Source of the DNA: Novosphingobium sp. AP12
Lineage (GTDB): Bacteria > Pseudomonadota > Alphaproteobacteria > Sphingomonadales > Sphingomonadaceae
Length of the DNA: 57,613 nucleotides
Direction of reading: 5' to 3'
Assembly (NCBI RefSeq): GCF_000281975.1
Contig: NZ_AKKE01000012.1
Location: forward strand, 1 to 57,613
Position numbers and translations under genes: made by a program. Numbering within the stretch: the first letter of the stretch is position 1; each line of letters begins with the position of its first letter. The notes beneath the pieces are model-generated. The model made no database searches. It saw only the letters and a list, made by a program, of their open reading frames with translations, and was not told where the DNA came from. Shown piece by piece: positions 26,878-35,745 of the stretch.

Positions 26878-27966
26878 ATGACCGTCAAGTTCATCGGCTA
26901 CATCGGCTTCAACGACACCTCGGAAATCCATAATGCCGCCCGTTCGCGCGCGCTCGACCGCGCTTATGTCGACGCCGCCGCGATCGCGCAGGAGCAGGGC
27001 GGCTTCGACCGCGTGCTGATCCCGTTCGGCTCGGCCTCGCCCGAGAGCCAGATCGTCGCGGCCCATGCGGCGGCGATCACCAGCCGGCTCGGCTTTCTCG
27101 TCGCGCATCGTCCCGGCTTCACCCAGCCCACGCTCGCGGCGCGCCAGCTGGCGACGCTCGACCAGCTTTCCGGAGGCCGAGTGGCGGTGCACATCATCAC
27201 CGGCGGCGCCGACGAGGAAATGGCGCGCGACGGCGACGTGAACACGCTCAAGGCCGAACGCTACCTGCGCTCGGACGAATACATCCAGGTCCTGCGCCGC
27301 GAATGGAGCGAGGCCCAGCCCTTCGACCACGCCGGGCGTTTCTACGAGGCGCGCGGCGCCTTCAGCGCGATCAAGCCCGACAACCTGCCGGTGTTCTTCG
27401 GCGGCTCGTCTCCTGAGGCCATCGAGGTCGCCGGCCGCCATGCCGATGTCTATGCGCTTTGGGGCGAGACGCTGGACCAGGTCGGCGAAGCCGTCCGCAC
27501 CGTCCGTCACGCCGCGGCGCAGCACGGCCGCAGCCCCGGCTTCTCGCTCTCGCTGCGCCCGGTGATCGCCGACACCGAGGAAGCCGCCTGGAAGAAGGCC
27601 GACGCCATCGTCGAGCAGGTCCGGGCCAACCGCGAGGCCGCCGGACTGCCGATCACCGACCACCGCCCGCCCAACGCCGGCTCGCTGCGCCTGCTCGAGA
27701 CCGCGCAGTCGCAGCGCCGCGATACCCGCCTGTGGACCGGCGTCGCCCAGCTCACCGGCGCGGCGGGCAATTCCACCGGCCTCGTCGGCACACCCGAGCA
27801 GGTCGCCGACGCGCTGCTGGAATATTACGACATCGGCATCGACCACTTCCTCATCCGCGGTTTCGAACCGCTCGCCGACTCCATCGACTACGGCCGCGAG
27901 CTGATCCCGCTGGTCCGCGAGAAGGTGGCCCGCCGCGAGGAGCAGAAGATCGCGCTGGCGAGCTGA
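26878..27966 (+). CDS. LLM-class flavin monooxygenase, SsuD-like
   Basis: GCAGGAG precedes the ATG. The 362-residue protein has the luciferase-like barrel of FMNH2-dependent alkanesulfonate monooxygenases: GFDRVLIPFGSASPESQIVA, FLVAHRPGFTQPTLAARQLA, RVAVHIITGGADEEMARDGD and VFFGGSSPEAIEVAGRHADV. Known members release sulfite from organosulfonates using reduced flavin from SsuE. No flavin reductase is encoded nearby, so it must come from elsewhere. It belongs to the same operon as the importer genes and probably performs the desulfonation step. Confidence 0.92.
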   Translation: MTVKFIGYIGFNDTSEIHNAARSRALDRAYVDAAAIAQEQGGFDRVLIPFGSASPESQIVAAHAAAITSRLGFLVAHRPGFTQPTLAARQLATLDQLSGGRVAVHIITGGADEEMARDGDVNTLKAERYLRSDEYIQVLRREWSEAQPFDHAGRFYEARGAFSAIKPDNLPVFFGGSSPEAIEVAGRHADVYALWGETLDQVGEAVRTVRHAAAQHGRSPGFSLSLRPVIADTEEAAWKKADAIVEQVRANREAAGLPITDHRPPNAGSLRLLETAQSQRRDTRLWTGVAQLTGAAGNSTGLVGTPEQVADALLEYYDIGIDHFLIRGFEPLADSIDYGRELIPLVREKVARREEQKIALAS

Positions 27967-28088
27967 GTCCTACCGGCATTTTCCGCCCAACCCATTGGCA
28001 GAACTCACCTTTCGATCAGTCCTTCGCATTGGTTGACCGCTTCGCCCGCACTTAGACTGAGGGCTCCAGAGAAGAGAGGAAAACAGCA

Positions 28089-28949
28089 ATGGCCACTTCC
28101 GCCACCACATTCGACACCGCCACCACCGGCCTGGTGTTCCGGCCCGTCCAGCCTTCGCACGGAGCCGAGATCGAGGGCATCGACCTGTCGAAACCGCTCA
28201 CCGACGAACTGCGCGCCGCGATCCGGGCGGCGGTGCTCAAGTACAAGGTCGTGTTCTTCCGCGACCAGTCGCTCGACGATGCCAGCCAGGCCGCGTTCGC
28301 TGCGAACTTCGGGCCGCTCTACACCCACCCGACCACGCGGCACGACACGGCAAACAAGGAAGTCCACGCGATCGCGGCGAAGTACGACCGCGAGTACGAG
28401 AAGAAGCTTGGCCGCAAGCTCAAGGCGGGCGACGCCTATCACACCGACACCAGCTGGCGCCTGGTGCCGACCTGGGGCGCGGTGCTGCGCGACGTGAACC
28501 TGCCCGAAGTCGGCGGCGACACCATCTGGGTCGATGCGAACCTCGCCTACGAGACGCTGCCGGAGGAATTGAAGCAGCGCCTCGAGGGCAAGTACGTGAC
28601 GCATGACTTCACGGACTCGCTGGAACTGTCGGGCCACGAATATCCGATCGTGGCGCACAAGGTCGTGCGCACTCACCGCGAGACGGGGCAGAAAATCCTC
28701 TGGGTCAATTTCCAGCAGCAGCCGCAGATCCTCGGCATTGAGCTGGCCGAAAGCCGCGAACTGCTCGACGAGGTGCTGCGTCAGTACAAGCGGCCTGACG
28801 TGCAGGCGCGCTTCTCGTGGCGGCCGGGCACGGTGGCGTTCTGGGACAACCGGGCGGCGGTACACTATGCGGTGCGCAACTACGGCGACTTCCCGCGCGA
28901 GCTGCACCGCATCCTGATCGCCGACGAACCCCTCTGGACGGACCTCTGA
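28089..28949 (+). CDS. TauD/TfdA-family Fe(II)/2-oxoglutarate dioxygenase
   Basis: The ATG follows AGAGAGGAAA. The 286-residue protein has His118-x-Asp120 (AYHTDTSW) and His259 (AAVHYAV) as iron ligands, with Arg270 or Arg274 able to bind 2-oxoglutarate. TauD and the alkylsulfatase AtsK belong here: they hydroxylate a sulfonate or sulfate ester, which then releases sulfite or sulfate. Two different desulfonating oxygenases in one operon would widen the substrate range. A 122-base gap before the gene may hold an internal promoter, but none is clear. Confidence 0.9.
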   Translation: MATSATTFDTATTGLVFRPVQPSHGAEIEGIDLSKPLTDELRAAIRAAVLKYKVVFFRDQSLDDASQAAFAANFGPLYTHPTTRHDTANKEVHAIAAKYDREYEKKLGRKLKAGDAYHTDTSWRLVPTWGAVLRDVNLPEVGGDTIWVDANLAYETLPEELKQRLEGKYVTHDFTDSLELSGHEYPIVAHKVVRTHRETGQKILWVNFQQQPQILGIELAESRELLDEVLRQYKRPDVQARFSWRPGTVAFWDNRAAVHYAVRNYGDFPRELHRILIADEPLWTDL

Positions 28950-28952
28950 TTG

Positions 28953-29888
28953 ATGATTGCAAGGCGTAACCTGCTTGCCGGATTGACCACGACTTTTGCC
29001 CTCGCCGCTTGCGGCGGGGGCAAAGGCGCGGATGCCAGGACCTTGCGCGTCGGCAGCCAGAAGGGCGGCACCAAGTCGTTGATGCTGGCCTCCGGCGCAC
29101 TGGACGGCGCGCCCTATACGGTGGAGTGGTCGGAGTTTCCCGCCGCGCAGAACCTGCTGGAGGCGCTCGGCAGCGGGGCGATCGATACCGGCATCGCCGG
29201 CGATGCACCGTTCCAGTTCGCCTACCAGGCCGGCAGTCCGATCAAGGCGATCGGCGCGCAGGCCCCGCAGGAGCGCGAGCCCGGCGCCATCGCGCTGGTT
29301 GTCCCCGCCGCTTCGCCCATCCGCGACGCGAAAGGGCTCAAGGGCCGCCGCATCGCCACCACGCGGGGCAGCGTCGGCCATTACCTGCTGCTGCGCGCGC
29401 TGCTTTCGGCGGGGCTCGGCGCGAAGGACGTGACGACGGTGTTCCTCTCGCCCAGCGACGCGCGGGCAGCGCTGCAGACCGGCGCCGTCGATGGCTGGTC
29501 GACCTGGCAGCCCTACGTCGCCGCGGCGCTGGCCGAGGGCGACCGCATCGCCGTCGACGGACGCGGCCTCGCGCAGGGCTATGGCTTTGACATCGCCCAC
29601 GACAGCGCGATTGCGGACAAGCGGCCACTGCTCGACGACTTCCTCAAGCGGGAGGCCAAAGCGCTGGAGTGGGCGAACAGCCACATCGAGCAGTTCTCGA
29701 AAGTGCTCGCCCACGAGACGGGCCTGCCGCTGCCCATCGCCCGCGAGTTCGCCGGTCGCGGTGGCCGTTTGCCGGTGCCCATCGACGCCGCGCTGGTCGC
29801 GCGCCAGCAGGTGGTGCTCGATACCTTCCGCCGGTTCGGCGAAGTGAAGGCCGACCGGCCGCTAAAGGACGCATTCGTCCTGGCGTGA
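28953..29888 (+). CDS. ssuA: aliphatic sulfonate-binding lipoprotein (SsuA-like)
   Basis: The start is three bases after the dioxygenase stop. MIARRNLLAGLTTTFALAAC is a lipoprotein signal with cleavage before Cys20, so the protein is anchored outside the inner membrane. The 311 residues show the NMT1/SsuA fold: RVGSQKGGTKSLMLASG, IDTGIAGDAPFQFAYQAGSP and DGWSTWQPYVAAALAEG. It delivers sulfonates to the SsuC/SsuB-type transporter encoded 4 kb upstream in the operon. It is unusual that the binding protein gene is last rather than first. Confidence 0.9.
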   Translation: MIARRNLLAGLTTTFALAACGGGKGADARTLRVGSQKGGTKSLMLASGALDGAPYTVEWSEFPAAQNLLEALGSGAIDTGIAGDAPFQFAYQAGSPIKAIGAQAPQEREPGAIALVVPAASPIRDAKGLKGRRIATTRGSVGHYLLLRALLSAGLGAKDVTTVFLSPSDARAALQTGAVDGWSTWQPYVAAALAEGDRIAVDGRGLAQGYGFDIAHDSAIADKRPLLDDFLKREAKALEWANSHIEQFSKVLAHETGLPLPIAREFAGRGGRLPVPIDAALVARQQVVLDTFRRFGEVKADRPLKDAFVLA

Positions 29889-29995
29889 GGTCGCTACGTT
29901 GTCTTCGGCCTGACCGGGGACGACGGCTGCCGGGGCTGTGCGGAGGCCGTCATCTCGATCAAGCAAAACTTGAGAGTGGACGACCGATATCAATT

Positions 29996-30012
29996 TCTAC
30001 CAAATTGGTAGA
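29996..30012. promoter_or_regulatory. perfect palindrome before the TonB receptor
   Basis: TCTACCAAATTGGTAGA has perfect eight-base arms around a central A and lies 48 bases before the receptor start. Its AATTGGTAGA half resembles AATTAGTAGA in the element at 23334. It probably links the receptor to the same sulfur regulon; the binding protein is not known. Confidence 0.5.
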
Positions 30013-30059
30013 CATGCCATCAGGGCGCGGACACAAACAGTTCCGGGGACCCAAATTCC

Positions 30060-32579
30060 GTGAAAATCCTGAAGTTCGTTGCTCTTGTCGCAAGTGTTTC
30101 CTTCCTACCCTTCGCCGCCCATGCCGAGGACGCCGCTGCTGACGCGGGTGCCGCTGCGGATGCCGAAGGCGGTGCCATCATCGTGACCGGGGCGCGGGGG
30201 CAGGTGCAGCGGTCGGTGGCGGACAGCCCGGTGCCGGTCGACGTGATCGGGCCGCAGGAGCTGAAATCGACCGGGCGCACCGGGCTCAAGGAAATCCTGG
30301 GCAACATCATCCCCTCGCTGACGATGCCGGCGCTGGGCGGCGGCGGTACTTCGGCGAGCGTGCGGCCGATCTCGATCCGCGGGCTCTCGGGCGACTACGT
30401 GCTGGTGCTGGTCAACGGCAAGCGTCGCCACACGACCTCGCTCATCAACAACCTCTCGCGCATCTCGGGCGGCTCCACCCCGGTCGACATCGATCTCATC
30501 CCCACCAGCGGCGTCGGCCGCATCGAGGTGCTGCGCGACGGGGCGGCGGCACAGTACGGGTCGGACGCGATCTCGGGCGTCATCAACGTGATCCTCGACG
30601 ATTCCGCCACCGGCGGCGACCTATCGCTGACCGGCGGTTCGCTCTATTCCAAGGGCGGAGAACTGGCGCAGGTCTCAGCATCCTACGGTACCCGGCTGGG
30701 CGATGACGGCGGCTTCGTCCGCTTCGCTCTGGAGGCCAAGTACCACGACCGCGCCAAGTCCTCGGCCGAGCCGATCCCCTACATCTATCCGCTGGTGAAC
30801 GGCCAGCCCGACCCGCGTGAAGCGAGCGCCGACCACCTCATCGCCGGAGGCTATGGCCGCTCGAACCGGGACAAGATCGTCAACACCAGCTACAATGCCG
30901 AACTGCCGCTGGGCGAGGACACCACGCTCTATTCGTTCTCGACGCTGAGCTACCGCGACATCAAGGACGCGCGCGGCGCCTCGGTCGCCGCCGCTACAGG
31001 CTTCGGGGGGCAGGCCAATACGCAGGGCGCCTCGGTGCTGCCGCAGATCTATCCGGGCGGCTTCCAGGCCTATCGCCGGATCAAGGAGTGGGACTACCAG
31101 GCCGCGCTCGGCGTGCGCACGGCGCTGGCGGGCTGGGACTTCGACCTCTCGACCTCCTACGGCAAGGACAACGTCGAACTGGGCGCCGAGAACACGCTCA
31201 ACCCCTCGCTCGGGCCGACCAGCCCGACCGACTTCTTCATGGGCCGCCAGAAACAGGACCTGTGGGTCACTAACCTCGACGTCAGCCGCGCCTACGACAT
31301 CGGCCTCGCCAAGCCGCTCAACGTCGCATTCGGCGCCGAATATCGCTGGGAGCGCTTCCAGAACATCGCCGGGGAGCCCGACAGCTACCGCGATGGCGGC
31401 TACGTGATCCCGGTCGACGACACCCCGTTCGGGCAGCTCTACGGCGGCCGTTCGCCCTCGCCGGGGCTGGTGTCGTTCACCGGCACGTCGCCGGCCGACG
31501 AGACCAGCCTCAGCCGCAACAACCTCGCCGCCTATCTCGACCTGTCGACCGACGTGACGCCGGGATGGTTCGTCGGGGTCGCAGGTCGGTTCGAGCATTA
31601 TTCGGACAGCGCCGGGGACACCTTCAGCGCCAAGGCCTCGACCCGGATCGAGCTGGCGCCGGGCCTCGCGCTGCGCGGCGGCGTCAACACCGGCTTCCGC
31701 GCTCCGTCGCTGGCGCAGACCGGGTTCTCGACCACGCAGAACACGGTGACGGTGATCGGCGACGAGCGGGTGCTGACGGTCTCGAAGTTCTTGCCGGTCA
31801 ACAGCGCGGCGGCGCAGGCGCTGGGGGCGAGCCCGCTCAAGCCCGAGAAGTCGCTCAACTTCACCGCCGGCGTGACCTATGAAAGCGGGCCGCTGCGTTT
31901 GACCATCGACGCCTACCAGATCCGCATCGACGACCGGATCGTCAAGACCGAGTTCCTCGGTACGGCGTCCAACGGCGGCGCTGCGATCAAGTCCATCCTC
32001 GAGGCCAACGGGGTAGACGACGTGGACAGCGCGCAGTTCTTCACCAACGCCATCGACACCCGCACCCGCGGCGTGGACGTGGTGGGCGAATATACGCTCG
32101 ACACGTCGGCGGCAGGCACCTTTCGGCTGAGCGCGGCCTACAGCTACAACAAGACCAAGATCCTGCACGTCATCGATAACCCGCCCGAACTGAGCGACCT
32201 CAACGTCACGCTGTTCGGGCGCCAGGCGCAGCGCGACCTCGTCGCCGCGACGCCGCGTTCGAAAGTGGTGCTGACGACCAACTGGTCGTCCAGCCCGGTG
32301 CGCGCGCTGGTCCGCGCCACCCGCTACGGCGAGTACACCGAGTCCAGCAACGTCGCCGCATCCGACCGTACCTTCGGCGCCCGGTGGATCGCCGACGCCG
32401 AGATCGGTTACCAGCTGACCGAGGCGCTGGATCTGTCGGTGGGGGCAAACAACCTGTTCGACACTTACCCCGAGAAGAACGGCGCGGTCGCGTTCGACGG
32501 GTCGGGGCTATATGGCGGTTTCGCGCCCTTCGGTCTCAGCGGCGGGTTCTATTACGCGCGGGTGGGGCTGAAGTTCTAG
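30060..32579 (+). CDS. TonB-dependent outer-membrane receptor of the sulfur cluster
   Basis: GTG 30060 starts an 839-residue protein with a signal peptide (MKILKFVALVASVSFLPFAAHA). Next come a TonB-box-like AIIVTGARG (residues 39-48), a plug domain with VSIRGL-type and VLVNGKRRHTTSLINNLSRI segments to about residue 170, and a beta-barrel ending in Phe (ARVGLKF). It imports large or scarce compounds across the outer membrane with TonB energy. Position after the sulfonate genes suggests an organosulfur substrate. No STN signalling domain is present. Confidence 0.92.
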   Translation: MKILKFVALVASVSFLPFAAHAEDAAADAGAAADAEGGAIIVTGARGQVQRSVADSPVPVDVIGPQELKSTGRTGLKEILGNIIPSLTMPALGGGGTSASVRPISIRGLSGDYVLVLVNGKRRHTTSLINNLSRISGGSTPVDIDLIPTSGVGRIEVLRDGAAAQYGSDAISGVINVILDDSATGGDLSLTGGSLYSKGGELAQVSASYGTRLGDDGGFVRFALEAKYHDRAKSSAEPIPYIYPLVNGQPDPREASADHLIAGGYGRSNRDKIVNTSYNAELPLGEDTTLYSFSTLSYRDIKDARGASVAAATGFGGQANTQGASVLPQIYPGGFQAYRRIKEWDYQAALGVRTALAGWDFDLSTSYGKDNVELGAENTLNPSLGPTSPTDFFMGRQKQDLWVTNLDVSRAYDIGLAKPLNVAFGAEYRWERFQNIAGEPDSYRDGGYVIPVDDTPFGQLYGGRSPSPGLVSFTGTSPADETSLSRNNLAAYLDLSTDVTPGWFVGVAGRFEHYSDSAGDTFSAKASTRIELAPGLALRGGVNTGFRAPSLAQTGFSTTQNTVTVIGDERVLTVSKFLPVNSAAAQALGASPLKPEKSLNFTAGVTYESGPLRLTIDAYQIRIDDRIVKTEFLGTASNGGAAIKSILEANGVDDVDSAQFFTNAIDTRTRGVDVVGEYTLDTSAAGTFRLSAAYSYNKTKILHVIDNPPELSDLNVTLFGRQAQRDLVAATPRSKVVLTTNWSSSPVRALVRATRYGEYTESSNVAASDRTFGARWIADAEIGYQLTEALDLSVGANNLFDTYPEKNGAVAFDGSGLYGGFAPFGLSGGFYYARVGLKF

Positions 32580-32586
32580 GCCCGTC

Positions 32587-32607
32587 GTCCCCGGCTCGAC
32601 CGGGGAC
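32587..32607. terminator. hairpin after the TonB receptor gene
   Basis: GTCCCCGG and CCGGGGAC form a perfect eight-bp stem around CTCGA, seven bases after the receptor stop. There is no T-run, so it may be a weak terminator or mRNA-stabilising stem between convergent genes. Confidence 0.4.
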
Positions 32608-32675
32608 CGCTGGCCGGGCCGGGCGAATTACAGGCTGGGCGCGAGAGTGCGGTCGGCTATCGGCGAGGCATCGCC

Positions 32676-33566
32676 TCAAGGGTACGCAGAGGTCCCCGCC
32701 TTCGCGGCGACGACGGCGGTCGGAAAGGCGTCCCGCTCGCGCAGCAGCGCCTCGACCACCGCGTGGCTGCGTTCGTCGTCGACGTCGATGGCCTGCGATC
32801 CGTCGTGCAGCACCACCGGCAGGATGCGCAGGCCCAGCCGCGCCGAGACGCGGGCCATGGCGGCGGCGAGGCTCACCGCTCGCAGGCGCAGGAGCACGAG
32901 GTCGATCAGCCCGAACGCACGCAGCACCCGCCAAGCGTTGCCGGCAAAGCGGCCGCCGCCGCGGAACACCTCGGCCGCGTGCAGCGCCTCGGGTCCGGCG
33001 ACGGCGTAGAGGTTGCAGCTGGCATAGGCGTCGTCGGAGAACTCGTGGAAGCGGATGGCGCGGTCCGGGTTCACCGCGAGCACCGAGCCGCGGGTGGCCA
33101 TGGCGACGGCGACTTCCGCCTTGCTGCCCTCCAGCGCCGCCAGCATCGCGTCTATCGAGCCGGGGCTGAGCAACGCATGGTCGGCAGTGGTGACGAGCAG
33201 AGGGCCTTCCCAGCCCTCCGCCGCCGCCATCACGCTGTCGACAAGGTTGGCGCGCGCCTCCACCAGCTTGACGATGCCGCGTCCGGGAAGCTGCGACAGC
33301 ACGTCGAACAGCCCGTCGAACGCCTCGCGCTCGACCGATATGGCAAGGCTCTCGACGGCCGGATGGAGCGCCGCGATCTGCAGCACATGGGCGACCAGCG
33401 GCCGCCCCGCGAGCGGGACAAGGCAGCGGTGCGACATGCCGAAGCGGCGGGCGAGGGCGTCCGCGCCGGCGCTCCCGCCGGCGAGCACGATCACCCGCAG
33501 CGGCAGTCCCGCAACCATCCCGCCCGGCGGGATCGGCGGAGACCCATTTCGCGTCGTCTTGTCCAT
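32676..33566 (-). CDS. MobA-like nucleotidyltransferase
   Basis: ATG 33566 is the best start, because longer reading overlaps the divergent gene region. The 296-residue protein has the N-terminal nucleotide-binding motif RVIVLAGGSAGADALARRFG (MobA/GlmU-like GG-x-S-x8-R pattern) and a metal site TTADHALLSPG. It continues with CNLYAVAGPEALHAAEVFRG and DVDDERSHAVVEALL. Members transfer NMP groups to sugars or cofactors. The substrate is not evident. It is divergent from the OPT transporter gene. Confidence 0.85.
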   Translation of the reverse strand: MDKTTRNGSPPIPPGGMVAGLPLRVIVLAGGSAGADALARRFGMSHRCLVPLAGRPLVAHVLQIAALHPAVESLAISVEREAFDGLFDVLSQLPGRGIVKLVEARANLVDSVMAAAEGWEGPLLVTTADHALLSPGSIDAMLAALEGSKAEVAVAMATRGSVLAVNPDRAIRFHEFSDDAYASCNLYAVAGPEALHAAEVFRGGGRFAGNAWRVLRAFGLIDLVLLRLRAVSLAAAMARVSARLGLRILPVVLHDGSQAIDVDDERSHAVVEALLRERDAFPTAVVAAKAGTSAYP

Positions 33567-33776
33567 GGTCGGCCCTTTTGGGCGCGCGATGTGACGGCGG
33601 CATGAAAGGTAAGGATTTTCCCGGGAAGCGAAACGGGTCGGGCTGGGCGCGGCCGTCGCGGCGCACCTGGCCCCCGCGTCCCTCGTCCTCACCCCGCCTC
33701 CGGCGCGATTTGCTCTGTCCCGCACAAGGCCCTCGTGGCAAGAGGGCCGATAACACTTCGGGTAGGCAGGAATACG

Positions 33777-35738
33777 ATGGGACGCGAGACGGTACCGACA
33801 GGCGCGGGCTCCGCCAAGGAACTCACGCTGCGGGGCATCGCGCTGGGCGGGGCGATCACGCTGCTGTTCACGGCGGCCAACGTCTATCTCGGCCTCAAGG
33901 TCGGGCTGACTTTCGCGACCTCGATCCCGGCGGCAGTGATCTCGATGGCGATCCTGCGCGGGTTCAAGGACTCGACGATCTGGGAAAACAACATCGTCCA
34001 GACCGTGGCGAGCGCGGCGGGGACGCTGGCGGCGATCATCTTCGTGCTGCCCGGCCTCGTCATGATCGGCTGGTGGCAGGGCTTCCCCTACTGGACCACC
34101 GCCGCGATCACCGGCACCGGCGGTATCCTCGGCGTGCTGTTCTCGGTGCCGCTGCGCCGCGCGCTGGTGGTCGACACTCCGCTTCCCTACCCCGAAGGCC
34201 ACGCCGCCGCCGAAGTGCTGCGCGTCGGTTCGGGCTCGCGCGAGGGGGCGGAGGAAAGCGCCAAGGGCCTCTCGGTGCTGGTGTGGAATTCGATCGCGTC
34301 CGCTGGCTTCGCGATCCTGACGCAGACGCGCCTCGCGGTTGGCGAGGCTTCCGTGTGGTTCCGCACCGGGTCGGGCGCGACCGGGATTTCGGGCGGCCTC
34401 TCGTTCGCGCTGCTGGGCGTCGGGCATCTGGTCGGTCTCTCGGTCGGCATGGCGATGTTCCTCGGTCTGGCCGTCGGCTGGTGGGTGCTGCTGCCGATCC
34501 TGACCGCGCAGGCCCCGCAGGCGGGCGACATCGGCGCCTGGGCGGGGAGCGTCTTCTCCTCGCAGGTGCGCTTTTTCGGCGCGGGCGTGATCGGCGTCGC
34601 GGCGGTGTGGACCCTGCTGCGGATCGCCGGACCTGTCGTGGGCGGTATACGCTCCGCCATGGCCGCCAGCCGGGCGCGCCACTCCGGCGAGGCGCTGGCG
34701 CTGGAGGAGCGCGACCTGCCGATCACCGCCGTCGCGCTGGGCGCGCTGGCGATGCTGGTGCCGATCGCGATCCTGCTCTGGAGCGTCATCGCGGGCGGCC
34801 CACTCGCGGGCAGCGAAGTGGTTCTGATCGCGGGCGCGGTGGTCTTCGTTGTGGTGTTCGGCCTCTTGATCGCGGCGGTCTGCGGCTACATGGCGGGCCT
34901 CATCGGCGCGTCGAACTCACCGGTGTCGGGCATCGGCATCCTCTCGGTGGTCGCGGCCTCGCTCATGCTGGTCGGCCTGTTCGGACGCGAGCAGGGCGCG
35001 GGCACGACCGAGGCGCTGGTCGCCTATGCGCTGATCGTGACGGGCATCGTGTTCGGCGTGGCGACGATCTCGAACGACAACCTGCAGGACCTCAAGACCG
35101 GCCAACTGGTCGGCGCGACGCCGTGGAAGCAGCAGGTCGCGCTGATGATCGGCGTGGTGTTCGGCTCGCTGGTGATCCCGCCGGTGCTCGACCTCCTGAA
35201 CACCGCCTTCGGCTTCGCCGGGACCCCAGGCGCCGGACCCAACGCGCTGCCCGCCCCGCAGGCGGCGCTGATCTCGTCGCTGGCCAAGGGCGTGCTCGGC
35301 GGCGACCTCAACTGGACGATGATCGGCTGGGGCGCGGCCGCCGGCGTGGTCTTCGTCGCGCTGGACGAGGTTCTTGGCGCCCTGGGCAAGCTGCGCCTGC
35401 CGCCGCTGGGCGTGGGCATCGGCATCTACCTGCCGATGAGCGCGATCCTGCCCGTGGTCATCGGCTCCGTCATCGGCCGCCTCTACGAAGGCTGGGCCGA
35501 CCGGCGCGCCGACCCCGAGTTCGCCCGCCGCATGGGCGTGCTGACCGCCACCGGCCTCATTGTCGGCGAGAGCCTGTGGGGCGTGACTTTCGCCGGCATC
35601 GTCGCCGCATCGGGCAGCGACGCCCCGCTGGCGCTGGTGGGCCAGGGCTTCGCCGGGTTCGCGCTGGTGGGCGGCACCGTGCTGTTCCTCGCGCTGACCG
35701 CGCTGCTCTACCGCCGCACGCAGCGGCTGGTGGGCTGA
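33777..35738 (+). CDS. OPT family oligopeptide transporter
   Basis: GCAGGAA places the start at ATG 33777, giving 653 residues with about 14-16 hydrophobic helices. PF03169-type features include TLRGIALGGAITLLFTAANV, LKVGLTFATSIPAAVISMAI and LPYPEGHAAAEVLR, and later SNDNLQDLKTGQLVGATPWK. OPT proteins import oligopeptides or metal chelates by proton symport. It stands alone and converges with dgt, the two stops being eight bases apart. Confidence 0.92.
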   Translation: MGRETVPTGAGSAKELTLRGIALGGAITLLFTAANVYLGLKVGLTFATSIPAAVISMAILRGFKDSTIWENNIVQTVASAAGTLAAIIFVLPGLVMIGWWQGFPYWTTAAITGTGGILGVLFSVPLRRALVVDTPLPYPEGHAAAEVLRVGSGSREGAEESAKGLSVLVWNSIASAGFAILTQTRLAVGEASVWFRTGSGATGISGGLSFALLGVGHLVGLSVGMAMFLGLAVGWWVLLPILTAQAPQAGDIGAWAGSVFSSQVRFFGAGVIGVAAVWTLLRIAGPVVGGIRSAMAASRARHSGEALALEERDLPITAVALGALAMLVPIAILLWSVIAGGPLAGSEVVLIAGAVVFVVVFGLLIAAVCGYMAGLIGASNSPVSGIGILSVVAASLMLVGLFGREQGAGTTEALVAYALIVTGIVFGVATISNDNLQDLKTGQLVGATPWKQQVALMIGVVFGSLVIPPVLDLLNTAFGFAGTPGAGPNALPAPQAALISSLAKGVLGGDLNWTMIGWGAAAGVVFVALDEVLGALGKLRLPPLGVGIGIYLPMSAILPVVIGSVIGRLYEGWADRRADPEFARRMGVLTATGLIVGESLWGVTFAGIVAASGSDAPLALVGQGFAGFALVGGTVLFLALTALLYRRTQRLVG

Positions 35739-35745
35739 GGCTTGG

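Noticed and set aside
28005..29714. 569-codon minus frame over the TauD-like and SsuA-like genes
   Set aside because: Two clearly homologous genes occupy the other strand and this frame has no recognisable motif.
30675..32168. 497-codon minus frame inside the TonB receptor gene
   Set aside because: Antisense shadow of a well-supported receptor gene.
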